A DNA stretch of 64,000 nt from Gallibacterium melopsittaci (GCF_042433085.1 NZ_JBHLWA010000001.1:62001-126000); one strand, 5' to 3'; positions 1 to 10,210 are shown, counted from the first letter of the stretch. Program-made: numbers and translations. Notes: generated by a model not told the origin, from the letters alone.

Positions 1-966
1 GCTTGGTACACCTTCATCATCAATCGTTAATGAACCACGTCGATTAGCAAGCGTACCATCATCGACAATAGTGCAGAGTGGAGAGGTAACTAATTCACCT
101 AATTTGCCACTGAAAATTGAAGATTGTTTTCGATTAAAATCACCTTCTAAACCATGCCCAACGGCTTCGTGGAGTAAAACGCCTGGCCAGCCAGCACCGA
201 GAATTACAGGCATCATACCTGCTGGTGCAGCGATAGCATTCAGATTAACCAACGCTTGACGTACTGCTTCTTTTGCAAAATAAATCGCACGTTGTTCACC
301 TTGATACTGCTCAAAGAACCAATTCAATCCACAACGTCCACCAACGCCAGCACTACCACGTTCACGTTTGCCATCTTGTTCCGCTAAAACGGAAATGGAT
401 AAGCGAATTAATGGGCGAATATCAGCGGCTAATGTGCCATCAGTGGCAGCAATTAAGACTTCTTCATAGAGTGTAGATAAACTCACAGAAACACGAGTAA
501 TACGTGGATCTTCTGCACGAGCAACACGATCGACGAGATGTAATAACTCAATTTTCTTTTCTCGACTTAAGCTATCTAAGGGATTAATCGCTGCATAACG
601 TAGAATTGGATTAACGGGAGTAAAACCTTGTGGAACAAAAAGTGGTTTCGCAGGAGTTTTACTTTGTGCAATCCCTTTTGCTGCTAAGGCACAATCTTGT
701 AAAGCGGCTAAACTAATGACATCAGAGTAAGCAAACCCCGTCTTTTCACCACTAATCGCTCGAATGCCTACGCCACGATCAATATGAAATCCACCTTCTT
801 TGATAATACCATCTTCTAAAGTCCAGACTTCGTCCATTGAGGTTTGAAAAAAGAGATCGGCAAAATCAATCTGCCGATCAGCAAAAATATCAAAAATGGT
901 GGGTAACTGTTGAATGGATAATTGGTTTGGTGAAAGTAAAGAATCGGTTACTTGTTCAATAATCAT
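1..966 (-). CDS. tldD: TldD metalloprotease subunit, partial (C-terminus outside window)
   Basis: The first 322 codons of TldD are present; the gene runs off the left edge (family length is about 480 aa). The zinc-protease motif HEAVGHGLEGD is visible near residue 265. TldD pairs with TldE/PmbA in a cytosolic protease that degrades unfolded peptides and processes modified peptides and antitoxins. The start ATG at 966 lies 21 bp downstream of the rng stop on the same strand, so rng and tldD are probably co-transcribed. The identity is firm; only the C-terminal catalytic part is missing. Confidence 0.95.
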   Translation of the reverse strand, partial: MIIEQVTDSLLSPNQLSIQQLPTIFDIFADRQIDFADLFFQTSMDEVWTLEDGIIKEGGFHIDRGVGIRAISGEKTGFAYSDVISLAALQDCALAAKGIAQSKTPAKPLFVPQGFTPVNPILRYAAINPLDSLSREKKIELLHLVDRVARAEDPRITRVSVSLSTLYEEVLIAATDGTLAADIRPLIRLSISVLAEQDGKRERGSAGVGGRCGLNWFFEQYQGEQRAIYFAKEAVRQALVNLNAIAAPAGMMPVILGAGWPGVLLHEAVGHGLEGDFNRKQSSIFSGKLGELVTSPLCTIVDDGTLANRRGSLTIDDEGVPS

Positions 967-987
967 TATTTTATTCCTACATTAATC

Positions 988-2472
988 TTACATCACAACG
1001 ACATCAAACTGTTCTTGCGTATAATAAGGCTCCATTTTAATTTGTACTTTTTTGCCAATAAAGACTTCAACTTCAGCCAGTAAAGCGTGAGTTTCTTCAT
1101 TGATAAGATGTTCTGCGACTGCACGAGAGGCATAGACCAAAAATTGTTCGCTTGAGTATAAATGGTGAACACGAATAATTTCCCGAGCAATTTCATAACA
1201 TACGGTTTCCACACTTTTGACTCGACCACGACCTTGACAGTTTGGGCATTCTTCACATAAGACGTGTTCCAAACTTTCGCGTGTTCTTTTGCGGGTCATT
1301 TCCACTAAGCCAAGTTGAGTAAAGCCATTTACCGTTGTTTTAACACGATCTTTCGCTAACGCTTCTTTTAGCGATTGCAATACCCGTTCTTGATGTTCTT
1401 CAATTTGCATATCAATAAAATCGATAATAATGATGCCACCAAGATTGCGTAATTGTAGTTGGTGTGCAATCGCTTGTGTCGCTTCAATATTGGTATTAAA
1501 TATGGTTTCTTCTAAATTACGATGTCCAACGAAGCCACCAGTATTGATATCAATCGTTGTCATCGCTTCAGTTTGCTCGATAATCAAATAGCCACCAGAT
1601 TTTAAATTAACGCGTTTATTCAAGGCTTTTTGAATACTTTCTTCAACACCATACAAATCAAACAATGGTTGAGGACCCGTATAAACGGATAATGTTTGCG
1701 TTAAGTGTGGTAAAAACTCTTCAATAAACTCTTTAACTTCAAGATAAATCAATTTGGAATCAATTCTAATACTATCAATCGTCATGCCAACGAAATCACG
1801 AATAATACGCTGTGCTAATGCAGGTTCGGCATAGAGCATTGCTGGTGCGGTAGAACGTACTTTACGTTCTAACACTTTACGCCATAAACGTTTCAAAAAG
1901 TCAGCATCTTGTTGCAATTCATCTAAAGAAACATTTTCCGATGCTGTACGAATAATGAAGCCCCCAAGTTCATCACAAAACGGCGTCACTAATTCTTTAA
2001 GCCTTGCCCTCTCTTCTTCACTTTCAATACGTTGTGACACACCAACATGACTATTTTCTGGCATAAAAACCAGATAACGAGAAGGTAATGTGATGTCAGT
2101 CGTTAGGCGGGCCCCTTTTGTACCCAGTGGATCTTTGACGACTTGTACAATAATATCTTGTCCTTCACGCACTAATTCGGCGATATCTTTTACGACAAAT
2201 TGTTTTTGTTCATTTTCATCTACACATTCAGTGTGAGAAACAATATCAGAAGCATGTAAAAATGCGGCTTTTTCTAAACCAATATCAACAAAAGCTGACT
2301 GCATTCCAGGTAAAACTCGTGTTACTCGACCTTTATAAATATTTCCGACAATTCCCCGCTTTGTTTCCCGTTCAACGTGAACTTCACGCAAAATGCCCGC
2401 CGCAACGAGCGCAATCCTTGTTTCATTCGGGGTAACATTGACTAATAATTCTACTTTGTTACCGTTTTCCAT
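988..2472 (-). CDS. rng: Ribonuclease G
   Basis: 494 aa, the usual RNase G length and far shorter than RNase E, so this is Rng and not Rne. An N-terminal S1 domain lies at about residues 35-125 (GNIYKGRVTRVLPGMQSAFV). The catalytic domain carries the DINTGGF and IIIIDFIDM acidic motifs around residues 300-350, and the zinc-link cysteines CEECPNC lie near residue 405. It is a cytosolic endonuclease that matures the 16S rRNA 5' end and decays some mRNAs. It precedes tldD in the same operon. Confidence 0.97.
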   Translation of the reverse strand: MENGNKVELLVNVTPNETRIALVAAGILREVHVERETKRGIVGNIYKGRVTRVLPGMQSAFVDIGLEKAAFLHASDIVSHTECVDENEQKQFVVKDIAELVREGQDIIVQVVKDPLGTKGARLTTDITLPSRYLVFMPENSHVGVSQRIESEEERARLKELVTPFCDELGGFIIRTASENVSLDELQQDADFLKRLWRKVLERKVRSTAPAMLYAEPALAQRIIRDFVGMTIDSIRIDSKLIYLEVKEFIEEFLPHLTQTLSVYTGPQPLFDLYGVEESIQKALNKRVNLKSGGYLIIEQTEAMTTIDINTGGFVGHRNLEETIFNTNIEATQAIAHQLQLRNLGGIIIIDFIDMQIEEHQERVLQSLKEALAKDRVKTTVNGFTQLGLVEMTRKRTRESLEHVLCEECPNCQGRGRVKSVETVCYEIAREIIRVHHLYSSEQFLVYASRAVAEHLINEETHALLAEVEVFIGKKVQIKMEPYYTQEQFDVVVM

Positions 2473-2631
2473 AAATGTTATACCTATTAATATGACAACT
2501 GCGCGTTAGTCTAACGAAATCGAAAATTAAATCCTAGTGCATTTTGTATTGTTCTACATAATCTTTGCTTAATATCATTTCTTAAGGGATTATTTTGTTG
2601 GTGAGGAATGAGGAAAAGGGAGAGAAGTAAT

Positions 2632-2654
2632 AATCCCCACATAATGTGGGGATT
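2632..2654 (-). terminator. Hairpin downstream of metE
   Basis: AATCCCCACAT/ATGTGGGGATT forms an 11-bp near-perfect stem just after the metE stop. Only a short, interrupted T-run follows in the metE direction, so terminator strength is uncertain. It sits in the 192-bp gap between metE and rng; I saw no gene in that gap. Confidence 0.6.
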
Positions 2655-2664
2655 GATAGACTTA

Positions 2665-4923
2665 TTAAGCTAATTCTGCACGCAATTTTTTCGTGACTTT
2701 AACCATATTTTCTAGTGCAGCAAGCGTTTCTGGCCAAGCACGAGTTTTTAAACCACAGTCAGGGTTGACCCATAAACGTTCTTTTGGAATGACATTTAAT
2801 GCTTTGCGTAACAGATGTTCAATTTCTGCTTCCGTTGGTACACGAGGGCTGTGGATATCATACACACCTGGACCAATTTCATTTGGATATTTGAAATCTG
2901 CAAATGCAGTTAATAGCTCCATATCTGAACGAGAAGTTTCAATCGTGATGACATCCGCATCTAATGCAGCGATTGCTGGCAAAATGTCGTTGAATTCTGA
3001 ATAACACATATGAGTATGAATTTGTGTACTGTCCTCACAGCCACTAGAAGATAGGCGGAATGCTTCACCAGCCCAATCTAAGTATGCTTGCCAATCTGCA
3101 CGTTTGAGTGGCAGACCTTCACGAATGGCTGGTTCATCAATTTGAATCACTTTAATTCCTGCTTTTTCTAAATCCAATACTTCATCGTTTAATGCTAATG
3201 CGATTTGCTTACATACCGTTGCACGGCTAATATCATTACGCACAAATGACCATTGTAAAATTGTGACAGGGCCAGTTAACATTCCTTTCATTACACGATT
3301 TGTTAAACTTTGAGCGTAGGTTGACCACGCAACTGTCATTGGTTCAGGACGTACCACATCACCAAAAATAATAGGTGGTTTCACGCAACGACTACCGTAA
3401 CTTTGTACCCAACCAAATTTAGTAAATGCGAAGCCGTCAAGTAATTCACCAAAGTATTCCACCATATCATTACGTTCTGCTTCACCATGTACTAAAACAT
3501 CAAGATCTAATTTTTCTTGTTCACGAACAACAAACTCAATCTCTTTTTTCATTGCAGCTTCATAATCCGCAGCAGAAAGTTCACCTTTTTTAAATTTTGC
3601 TCGCGCGTGACGAATTTCTGTTGTTTGTGGGAATGAACCAATATTAGTTGTTGGTAATAATGGTAAATTTAACCATGCTTTTTGTAGTTTAATTCGTTCG
3701 GCGAATGGCGATTTACGTTGATCAGCATTAGCTGGCAAAGCGGCTAAACGAGCAGCCACTTCTGGGCGGTGGATCACTTTGCTGTTTGCACGAGCTTCTG
3801 CAGCAGCCTGACTTGCATCTAATTCAGTTTGTACTGAAGCACGTCCTTGATCTAATGCTTTTTTCAAAATGCTTAGCTCTTCAACTTTTTGTAAACAAAA
3901 TGCTAACCAAGAATAGAGATCTTTATCTAATTGAGTTTCAACCGATAAATCATAAGGAACATGTAGTAATGAACAACTTGGAGCAATCCATAGTCTTTCT
4001 GCAAAGATATCTTTTAATGGTTCAAGAATATCTAATTCTTTATTTAAATTTGCACGCCAGATATTACGGCCATCAATAATCCCTACCGAAAGTACTTTGT
4101 GATAATCGGCAAAGGTTGCTAATTGTTCTGGTGCTCGCACTACATCAATATGTAATCCAGCAACTGGAAGTGATTTTAATAAATCCGCATGTTCAGCGAC
4201 TGAACCAAAATAAGTAGCTAATAAAATGTTAGCTTTTGTTGCTAGGTGAGTATATACCGCTTGGAATTTTGCTAACCATTCATCAGGTAAATCTAAAGTT
4301 AATGCAGGTTCATCAATTTGAATCCAAGTTGCACCTTTTGCAACTAAAGCATCGAGGATTTGTTCATAAACAGGTAGTAATTTATCTAGTAAGGATAGAC
4401 GATCAAAGGCTTCGCCTTTCTCTTTACCTAGATAAAGGAAGGTAATTGGCCCAACTAAAGTTGGTTTTGCTTGATAACCTAATGCCTGAGCTTCTTCTAA
4501 TTGTTGTACATAGTGCGTTGGATTCGCTTTAAATTCCGTATTTTTATGAAATTCAGGGACAAGATAGTGATAGTTGGTATCAAACCATTTCGTCATTTCA
4601 ATCGCAAATTGGCTTTCATTACCACGTGCTAGTTGGAAATATTGATCCAAGGTTAAATTTTGGCTATCGAAACCGAAACGAGCAGGGATTGCACCTGTTG
4701 CGACTTGTAAATCTAAAATATGATCATAGAAAGTAAAATCTGCGACACTGACAAAATCGGCATTCGCTGCTGCTTGATGTTTCCAATTCTTTTCACGCAA
4801 TAATTTTGCGACAGTTAATAAATCTTGTTCGGATAATTCTTTACGCCAATAACGTTCTTGAGCAAATTTTAGTTCACGTTTGGCACCGACACGAGGAAAT
4901 CCTGCTAGATGAAATGTTGTCAT
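2665..4923 (-). CDS. metE: Cobalamin-independent methionine synthase
   Basis: 752 aa from the ATG at 4923, which has GGAGAAG just upstream; an upstream in-frame ATG at 4950 would add nine residues and has no such site. It transfers a methyl group from 5-methyltetrahydropteroyl-triglutamate to homocysteine, the last step of methionine synthesis. The protein starts LAGFPRVG as MetE does. It carries the zinc ligands in HTHMCYSEF (near residue 640) and NPDCGLKTR (near residue 725), plus the substrate motif TTNIGSFPQT. It is transcribed away from metR, its usual activator. Confidence 0.98.
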   Translation of the reverse strand: MTTFHLAGFPRVGAKRELKFAQERYWRKELSEQDLLTVAKLLREKNWKHQAAANADFVSVADFTFYDHILDLQVATGAIPARFGFDSQNLTLDQYFQLARGNESQFAIEMTKWFDTNYHYLVPEFHKNTEFKANPTHYVQQLEEAQALGYQAKPTLVGPITFLYLGKEKGEAFDRLSLLDKLLPVYEQILDALVAKGATWIQIDEPALTLDLPDEWLAKFQAVYTHLATKANILLATYFGSVAEHADLLKSLPVAGLHIDVVRAPEQLATFADYHKVLSVGIIDGRNIWRANLNKELDILEPLKDIFAERLWIAPSCSLLHVPYDLSVETQLDKDLYSWLAFCLQKVEELSILKKALDQGRASVQTELDASQAAAEARANSKVIHRPEVAARLAALPANADQRKSPFAERIKLQKAWLNLPLLPTTNIGSFPQTTEIRHARAKFKKGELSAADYEAAMKKEIEFVVREQEKLDLDVLVHGEAERNDMVEYFGELLDGFAFTKFGWVQSYGSRCVKPPIIFGDVVRPEPMTVAWSTYAQSLTNRVMKGMLTGPVTILQWSFVRNDISRATVCKQIALALNDEVLDLEKAGIKVIQIDEPAIREGLPLKRADWQAYLDWAGEAFRLSSSGCEDSTQIHTHMCYSEFNDILPAIAALDADVITIETSRSDMELLTAFADFKYPNEIGPGVYDIHSPRVPTEAEIEHLLRKALNVIPKERLWVNPDCGLKTRAWPETLAALENMVKVTKKLRAELA

Positions 4924-5061
4924 AATCGCTTCTCCATATCTTTTTTTCATTAATTCGGTAAAATAGACGGCTAAACGTCTATCTGCAATGCAGAATAACG
5001 AAAAATGTTATATGATGAAAGCTCATAATTTTCATAAATAAGATGAATTAATTTAATACAG
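4924..5061. promoter_or_regulatory. metE/metR divergent control region
   Basis: 138 bp between divergent metE and metR. It contains TGAAAGCTCA followed by AATTTTCAT near 5017-5036, TGAA/TTCA half-sites of the kind MetR binds, though the spacing differs from the canonical TGAA-N5-TTCA. MetR control of metE from this region is known in enterics; here it is inferred from gene layout. Confidence 0.4.
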
Positions 5062-5988
5062 ATGAAACCAACTTTTTTAGAATTACGTCATTTAAAAACC
5101 TTACTCGCATTGAAAGAAACGGGTAGTGTGTCGTCAGCAGCGAAACGAGTGTATTTAACTCAATCAGCCCTTTCACACCAATTAAAATTAATGGAAGAAC
5201 AATTTGGTTTACCTTTGTTTGAACGTAAAACAAATCCAATTCGTTTTACAGCAGCAGGTGAGCGTTTAATCCAATTAGCCCATGAAGTATTACCTAAAGT
5301 GGCGATGGCGGAACGAGATCTTGCACGTGTTCAGCAAGGTGAAGCGGGTGAGTTACGTATTGCAGTAGAATGTCATACTTGCTTTGATTGGTTAATGCCT
5401 GCAATGGATGAATTTCGTCAGCATTGGGGATTGGTCGAATTGGATATCGTTTCTGGATTCCATACCGATCCTGTTGGATTATTATTAACTGATCGTGCCG
5501 ATTTAGCGATAGTTTCTGAGCTAGAAGAGAATAGTGATGTTATTTATCGTCCGCTATTTGCTTATGAAATGGTAGGAATTTGTTCACGTGATCATGAGTT
5601 GGTGAATAAAGATATTTGGCAAGCAGAAGATTTTATTGATCAAACTGTGATTACTTATCCAGTGCCAGATGATATGTTGGATCTATTACGCAAAGTATTA
5701 AAACCAGCTGGAATTAACCCAATTCGTCGCACAACTGAATTAACCATTGCGATGATCCAATTAGTTGCCAGTAAGCGAGGTATAGCAGCTGTGCCTTATT
5801 GGGCAGTATTGCCATATTTAGAGCGTGGCTATGTGGTCGCACGTAAAATTACGAATAAAGGGTTATACAGTAATTTATATGCTGCGATTCGAGCGGAAGA
5901 TCAGAATATTGCCTATATTGATGACTTTTATGAAACAGTAAAAAATAAAAGTTTTGCTACGTTACCAGATTTGATTGTTTTAGATTAA
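5062..5988 (+). CDS. metR: LysR-type methionine regulator MetR
   Basis: 308 aa. The N-terminal winged helix (residues 5-65: LKTLLALKETGSVSSAAKRV, then TQSALSHQLK) is typical of LysR proteins and the rest is the periplasmic-binding-like effector domain. MetR senses homocysteine and activates metE. The divergent position against metE supports the name over a generic LysR call. Confidence 0.95.
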   Translation: MKPTFLELRHLKTLLALKETGSVSSAAKRVYLTQSALSHQLKLMEEQFGLPLFERKTNPIRFTAAGERLIQLAHEVLPKVAMAERDLARVQQGEAGELRIAVECHTCFDWLMPAMDEFRQHWGLVELDIVSGFHTDPVGLLLTDRADLAIVSELEENSDVIYRPLFAYEMVGICSRDHELVNKDIWQAEDFIDQTVITYPVPDDMLDLLRKVLKPAGINPIRRTTELTIAMIQLVASKRGIAAVPYWAVLPYLERGYVVARKITNKGLYSNLYAAIRAEDQNIAYIDDFYETVKNKSFATLPDLIVLD

Positions 5989-6002
5989 AGAGGATTTTAA
6001 AT

Positions 6003-6452
6003 ATGTCGTTACAGTTCAATGGGATTGCCTTGTTTTTGGTTGCACTTATTGCATTAGGTGTCATTGGGCATAATCATTCTATTACTGTCGCTGCGTCAGT
6101 ATTGCTATTAATGCATGAAACGGTGTTGTCAAAATATATTGTTTGGTTAGATAAATATGGCTTAACAATCGGGATCATTATTTTAACGATTGGAGTACTG
6201 AGTCCATTGGTATCAGGCAAGATTAGTTTGCCTGAAATAAAAGAGTTATTACATTGGAAAATGTTATTAGCTGTTGCTGTTGGGATTTTAGTTGCTTGGT
6301 TAGGTGGACGAGGTGTTACTTTGATGAGTGGAGCACCAACGCTTGTCACTGGATTATTGATTGGCACAATTATTGGTGTAGCCTTTTTAGGCGGTGTGCC
6401 AGTTGGGCCGTTAATTGCTGCGGGGATTTTATCTTTAGTATTGAGTAAATAA
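6003..6452 (+). CDS. yeaL: UPF0756 (DUF441) membrane protein, YeaL family
   Basis: 149 aa with four or five hydrophobic segments (about residues 5-35, 50-70, 85-105, 110-145). The pattern of short loops and the GGRGVTLMSGAPTLVTGLLIGTI stretch match the YeaL/UPF0756 family of inner-membrane proteins of unknown function. It begins 15 bp after metR with an AGAGGA ribosome site, so it may share the metR transcript. Confidence 0.8.
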   Translation: MSLQFNGIALFLVALIALGVIGHNHSITVAASVLLLMHETVLSKYIVWLDKYGLTIGIIILTIGVLSPLVSGKISLPEIKELLHWKMLLAVAVGILVAWLGGRGVTLMSGAPTLVTGLLIGTIIGVAFLGGVPVGPLIAAGILSLVLSK

Positions 6453-6556
6453 ACTGAAACATATCGCAGGAATAACACTAAAAAGTCAAATAAGCAGCGA
6501 AATAGAGATAAGTTGTTGAAAATAGCAACGAACAGATATTTTCTCTCATTTTCTGC

Positions 6557-6584
6557 TTGCAACGAGTTGAAACATCCGTATAAT
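6557..6584 (+). promoter_or_regulatory. Promoter of tRNA-Leu
   Basis: TTGCAA, 16-nt spacer, TATAAT, ending 18 bp before the tRNA. The perfect -10 and short distance fit a strong stable-RNA promoter. Confidence 0.7.
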
Positions 6585-6602
6585 TTGCTCCGTTCATTAC
6601 TT

Positions 6603-6689
6603 GCCTGGGTGGCGAAATTGGTAGACGCAGCGGATTCAAAATCCGCCGCCCTTAAAAGCGTGTCGGTTCGAGTCCGACCCTAGGCACCA
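6603..6689 (+). tRNA. tRNA-Leu, anticodon CAA
   Basis: 87 nt including an encoded CCA end. The acceptor stem GCCTGGG/CCTAGGC has one G-U pair. The anticodon stem-loop has GCGGA/TCCGC around TTCAAAA, giving anticodon CAA. The long variable arm typical of class II leucine tRNAs and the GGTTCGAGTCC T-arm are visible. No integrated element adjoins it, although leucine tRNAs are HP1-type attachment targets. Confidence 0.97.
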
Positions 6690-6711
6690 ATAAAAAGATT
6701 TCAAAAAAAAG

Positions 6712-6737
6712 ACCGCCGATAAAAAGGCGGTTTTTTA
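6712..6737 (+). terminator. Rho-independent terminator after tRNA-Leu
   Basis: ACCGCC/GGCGGT stem with an A-rich loop and a T6 tail, starting 23 bp after the tRNA. Confidence 0.85.
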
Positions 6738-6765
6738 TTATGGCTAGCTAACGTCTAACTATAAT

Positions 6766-6803
6766 AAAAAAACTTCATCTTTTTTTACGAGATGAAGTTT
6801 TTT
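6766..6803. terminator. Bidirectional terminator between tRNA-Leu and apbC
   Basis: AAAAAAACTTCATCT pairs with AGATGAAGTTTTTT, giving a stem with A-run and T-run on opposite sides. It lies 16 bp beyond the apbC stop and can end apbC transcription on the minus strand. Confidence 0.8.
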
Positions 6804-6819
6804 GTATTGTTATCAAAGA

Positions 6820-7938
6820 TTATTTCACTTCACGAATCATAATTTCTGCAGGAATGGTTTCTCCTTGCCAGTATAGTTCTGCCGCAACAGTTTGTGCTAA
6901 CTCAAGGAATGATTGGGTGATTTCGTGTTCTGGTGCAGCAATAACTGTTGGTTTACCTTGATCAAGATCTTCGCGTAAACGGATATGTAATGGCAGTTGC
7001 CCTAACAGTTTGATCTGGTATTTTTCCGCCACTTTTTCTGCACCGCCAGTACCGAAAATAGCTTCGTGATGTCCACAGTTTGCACAAATATGTACACTCA
7101 TATTTTCAATAATACCTAATACAGGAACGGAAACACGTTTGAACATTGCAATACCTTTAATCGCATCCAGTAATGCAATATCTTGTGGTGTGGTAACAAC
7201 TAAAGCACCTGTTACTGGGATCTGCTGTGACAGGGTTAATTGAATATCACCAGTGCCTGGAGGCATATCAATCACTAAATAATCTAAATCCGTCCACCAA
7301 GTTTCATTGAGTAATTGACTTAATGCACTACTTGCCATTGGGCCACGCCAAATAGTGGCGCTATCTGCATCCATTAAATAACCAATCGAGTTAGATTGTA
7401 AACCGTGTGCCACGATTGGCACCATATGTTGATTATCTGGTGAGGTTGGACGTTGTCCTTCGGCACCTAACATATAGGGAATAGATGGACCATAAATATC
7501 AGCATCTAAGATACCTACTTTTGCACCTTGTGCTTGTAATGCTAACGCTAAGTTCACGGCGGTTGTTGACTTACCTACGCCTCCTTTACCAGAACTTACC
7601 GCAATAATATTTTTTACTCCATTCACTGCAGGTTGATTATTGGCCCGTTTTAAAGTGGCAATTTGGTATTGAATTGACCATTCTACTTTAGAAACTTTGG
7701 CTAATTGAGCAAGTGGTGCTGTAAGTGTTTGTTTTAAATCAGCAAAACCACTATTCCATGCGAATGGCATAGTTAAAGTAATGTGTAATGTTCCCTCTTG
7801 AATAGAGAGTTTTTTGAGGGCTTTTAGCGTTAGTAAATCTTTTTGTAAGGTTGAGTGTTGGAATTGTTGGATTTTTTCTGCAATTTGCTGTGCAAGTGCT
7901 TCATCCATATTGGAAAAAGTAAAGGTTAAATTACTCAT
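6820..7938 (-). CDS. apbC: Iron-sulfur cluster carrier protein ApbC/Mrp
   Basis: 372 aa P-loop ATPase of the Mrp/NBP35 family that holds and delivers Fe-S clusters in the cytosol. An N-terminal MIP18-like domain (residues 1-95) is followed by the deviant Walker A SSGKGGVGKST near residue 115. The cluster-binding CANC motif lies near residue 285. It is divergent from metG across 197 bp, a common arrangement in this group. Confidence 0.96.
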   Translation of the reverse strand: MSNLTFTFSNMDEALAQQIAEKIQQFQHSTLQKDLLTLKALKKLSIQEGTLHITLTMPFAWNSGFADLKQTLTAPLAQLAKVSKVEWSIQYQIATLKRANNQPAVNGVKNIIAVSSGKGGVGKSTTAVNLALALQAQGAKVGILDADIYGPSIPYMLGAEGQRPTSPDNQHMVPIVAHGLQSNSIGYLMDADSATIWRGPMASSALSQLLNETWWTDLDYLVIDMPPGTGDIQLTLSQQIPVTGALVVTTPQDIALLDAIKGIAMFKRVSVPVLGIIENMSVHICANCGHHEAIFGTGGAEKVAEKYQIKLLGQLPLHIRLREDLDQGKPTVIAAPEHEITQSFLELAQTVAAELYWQGETIPAEIMIREVK

Positions 7939-8135
7939 TTATCCATCCTTTTTTGTTTGTAGAGTTAATTTGCCCGCTTATTTAACCACGCAAGCTACCA
8001 CCTGTTAAGCAAAATATTGCGTTAATCGAGAAAGTTACTCGATGGAGTTAGCATGCTGGAAAAGTTAAGGGCAATAGAGTAACATTAGCCGTTATTTTGC
8101 AAATTGAAAAAATGATTATGATAGAAGGAAAGTTT

Positions 8136-10163
8136 ATGTCTAGTTGCCGTCAAATACTTGTTACTTGTGCATTACCTTATGCTAACGGCCCGATTCATTT
8201 AGGTCATATGCTTGAGCATATCCAAGCAGATATTTGGGTACGTTTTCAAAGAATGCGTGGAAATGAAATTTATTTTGTTTGTGCAGATGATGCACATGGC
8301 ACGCCGATTATGCTGAAAGCGGATCAAATGGGAATTTCACCAGAACAATTAATTGCGGATGTACAACAACAACATATCTCTTCTTTTGCAGGGTTTAATA
8401 TTAGTTATGACAACTATTATTCAACGCATAGCCCAGAAAACCAAGAATTATCAGGCATTATTTATCATAAATTAAAAGAGAACGGTTTTATCAAAAGTCG
8501 CACGATTTCTCAATTATTCGATCCTGAAAAAAGTATGTTCTTGCCAGATCGTTTTGTGAAAGGGACTTGCCCAAAATGTAAAGCAGAGGATCAGTATGGC
8601 GATAATTGTGAAGTCTGTTCGGCAACCTATAGTCCAACAGAATTGATTAATCCTCGTTCTGTTGTTTCTGGTGCTACCCCAGTATTAAAAGAATCAGAGC
8701 ATTTTTTCTTTGATTTACCTGCTTTTGAGTCAATGCTAAAAGAGTGGATTAAATCAGGTACATTGCAAGCAGAAGTTGCCAATAAAATGATGGAATGGTT
8801 TGAGTCTGGCTTACAGCAATGGGATATCTCGCGTGATGCACCTTATTTTGGTTTTGAGATCCCAAATCAACCAGGTAAATATTTTTATGTTTGGTTAGAT
8901 GCACCAATAGGCTATATGGCATCATTTAAAAACCTTTGTTCTCGTCAAGGTATTGACTTTGATCGTTTCTGGAATCAAGCAAGTACCACTGAGCTTTATC
9001 ATTTTATTGGTAAGGATATTGTTTATTTCCATAGTCTATTCTGGCCAGCAATGCTAGAAGGTTCGGGTTATCGTAAACCAACCAATATTTTTGTCCATGG
9101 CTATGTGACCGTAAATGGCGAAAAAATGTCAAAATCTCGTGGTACATTTATTCAGGCGAAAACCTATTTAAATCATCTTGATCCTGAATGTTTACGTTAT
9201 TACTACGCAGCGAAATTGAGCAATAGAATTGATGATTTAGATCTGAATTTGGAAGATTTTGTCCAACGTGTAAATAGCGATATTGTGAATAAATTAGTCA
9301 ATTTAGCTAGCCGTAATGCAGGCTTTATTCAAAAACGCTTTGCAGGTAAATTAGCAAATCGCTTACATGACCAAGCATTATGGCAAGCATTCTGTGAACA
9401 AGCAGAACAAATTGCACAATATTATGAGAATCGAGAATTTAATAAAGCTATCCGCGAAATTATGAATTTATGCGACAAAGCGAATAAATATGTTGATGAG
9501 ATGGCACCATGGGTGATTGCGAAAGATGAAGCACGTACACAAGAATTACACGAAATCTGCTCAATGGGTATTCAGTTATTCCGTATGCTAATGGGGTATT
9601 TGAAACCAGTATTACCGAAGTTAGCGGAACGTGCAGAAGCATTTCTCAATGATCAATTACAATGGGCAAATTTAGCAACACCATTACTCGATCATCAAAT
9701 TGCACCATTTAAAGCCTTATTTAGTCGTTTAGAGATGAGTCAGATTGAGACATTAATTGAGGCTTCAAAAGCCGAAAATGCAGCAGTAAATGCGGCACCA
9801 GCCAAAGCAGTGGATAGTAATATCGATCCGATTGCCGACACAATTTCAATCGATGACTTTGCAAAAATTGATTTACGGGTGGCAAAAATTGTCAAAGCAG
9901 AAGCGGTACCAGAAGCGAATAAGTTGGTGAAATTAACCTTAGATATTGGTAATGAAACTCGCCAAGTGTTTGCTGGGATTAAGTCAGCCTATAAACCAGA
10001 AGAATTGGAAGGACGTTTAACGGTGATGGTGGCAAATTTGGCACCACGCAAAATGAAATTTGGTGTGTCTGAAGGAATGGTGTTAGCAGCAGGACCTGGT
10101 GGTAGTGATATTTTCTTATTAACACCAGATCAAGGTGCAACACCAGGAATGCGAGTCAAATAA
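8136..10163 (+). CDS. metG: Methionyl-tRNA synthetase
   Basis: 675 aa from the ATG at 8136, which has AAGGAAAG upstream; an upstream start at 8097 would add 13 residues not found in the family. The class I signatures are HLGH (near residue 24) and KMSKS (near 335). The zinc knuckle CPKC...CEVC lies near 145-160. A C-terminal Trbp111-type tRNA-binding domain starts at about residue 570 (IDDFAKIDLRVAKI). It charges tRNA-Met in the cytosol. Confidence 0.98.
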   Translation: MSSCRQILVTCALPYANGPIHLGHMLEHIQADIWVRFQRMRGNEIYFVCADDAHGTPIMLKADQMGISPEQLIADVQQQHISSFAGFNISYDNYYSTHSPENQELSGIIYHKLKENGFIKSRTISQLFDPEKSMFLPDRFVKGTCPKCKAEDQYGDNCEVCSATYSPTELINPRSVVSGATPVLKESEHFFFDLPAFESMLKEWIKSGTLQAEVANKMMEWFESGLQQWDISRDAPYFGFEIPNQPGKYFYVWLDAPIGYMASFKNLCSRQGIDFDRFWNQASTTELYHFIGKDIVYFHSLFWPAMLEGSGYRKPTNIFVHGYVTVNGEKMSKSRGTFIQAKTYLNHLDPECLRYYYAAKLSNRIDDLDLNLEDFVQRVNSDIVNKLVNLASRNAGFIQKRFAGKLANRLHDQALWQAFCEQAEQIAQYYENREFNKAIREIMNLCDKANKYVDEMAPWVIAKDEARTQELHEICSMGIQLFRMLMGYLKPVLPKLAERAEAFLNDQLQWANLATPLLDHQIAPFKALFSRLEMSQIETLIEASKAENAAVNAAPAKAVDSNIDPIADTISIDDFAKIDLRVAKIVKAEAVPEANKLVKLTLDIGNETRQVFAGIKSAYKPEELEGRLTVMVANLAPRKMKFGVSEGMVLAAGPGGSDIFLLTPDQGATPGMRVK

Positions 10164-10179
10164 TTGTTTAATTATGATG

Positions 10180-10210
10180 AAAAATAGCGATCTTGGTGTC
10201 GCTATTTTTA
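10180..10210 (+). terminator. Terminator after metG
   Basis: AAAAATAGCGA, an 8-nt loop, TCGCTATTTTT: an 11-bp perfect stem with its own A/T ends, 17 bp after the metG stop. Confidence 0.85.

Noticed and set aside
6074..6562. 162-codon minus-strand ORF opposite yeaL
   Set aside because: It is antisense to a well-supported membrane protein and has no recognisable domain.
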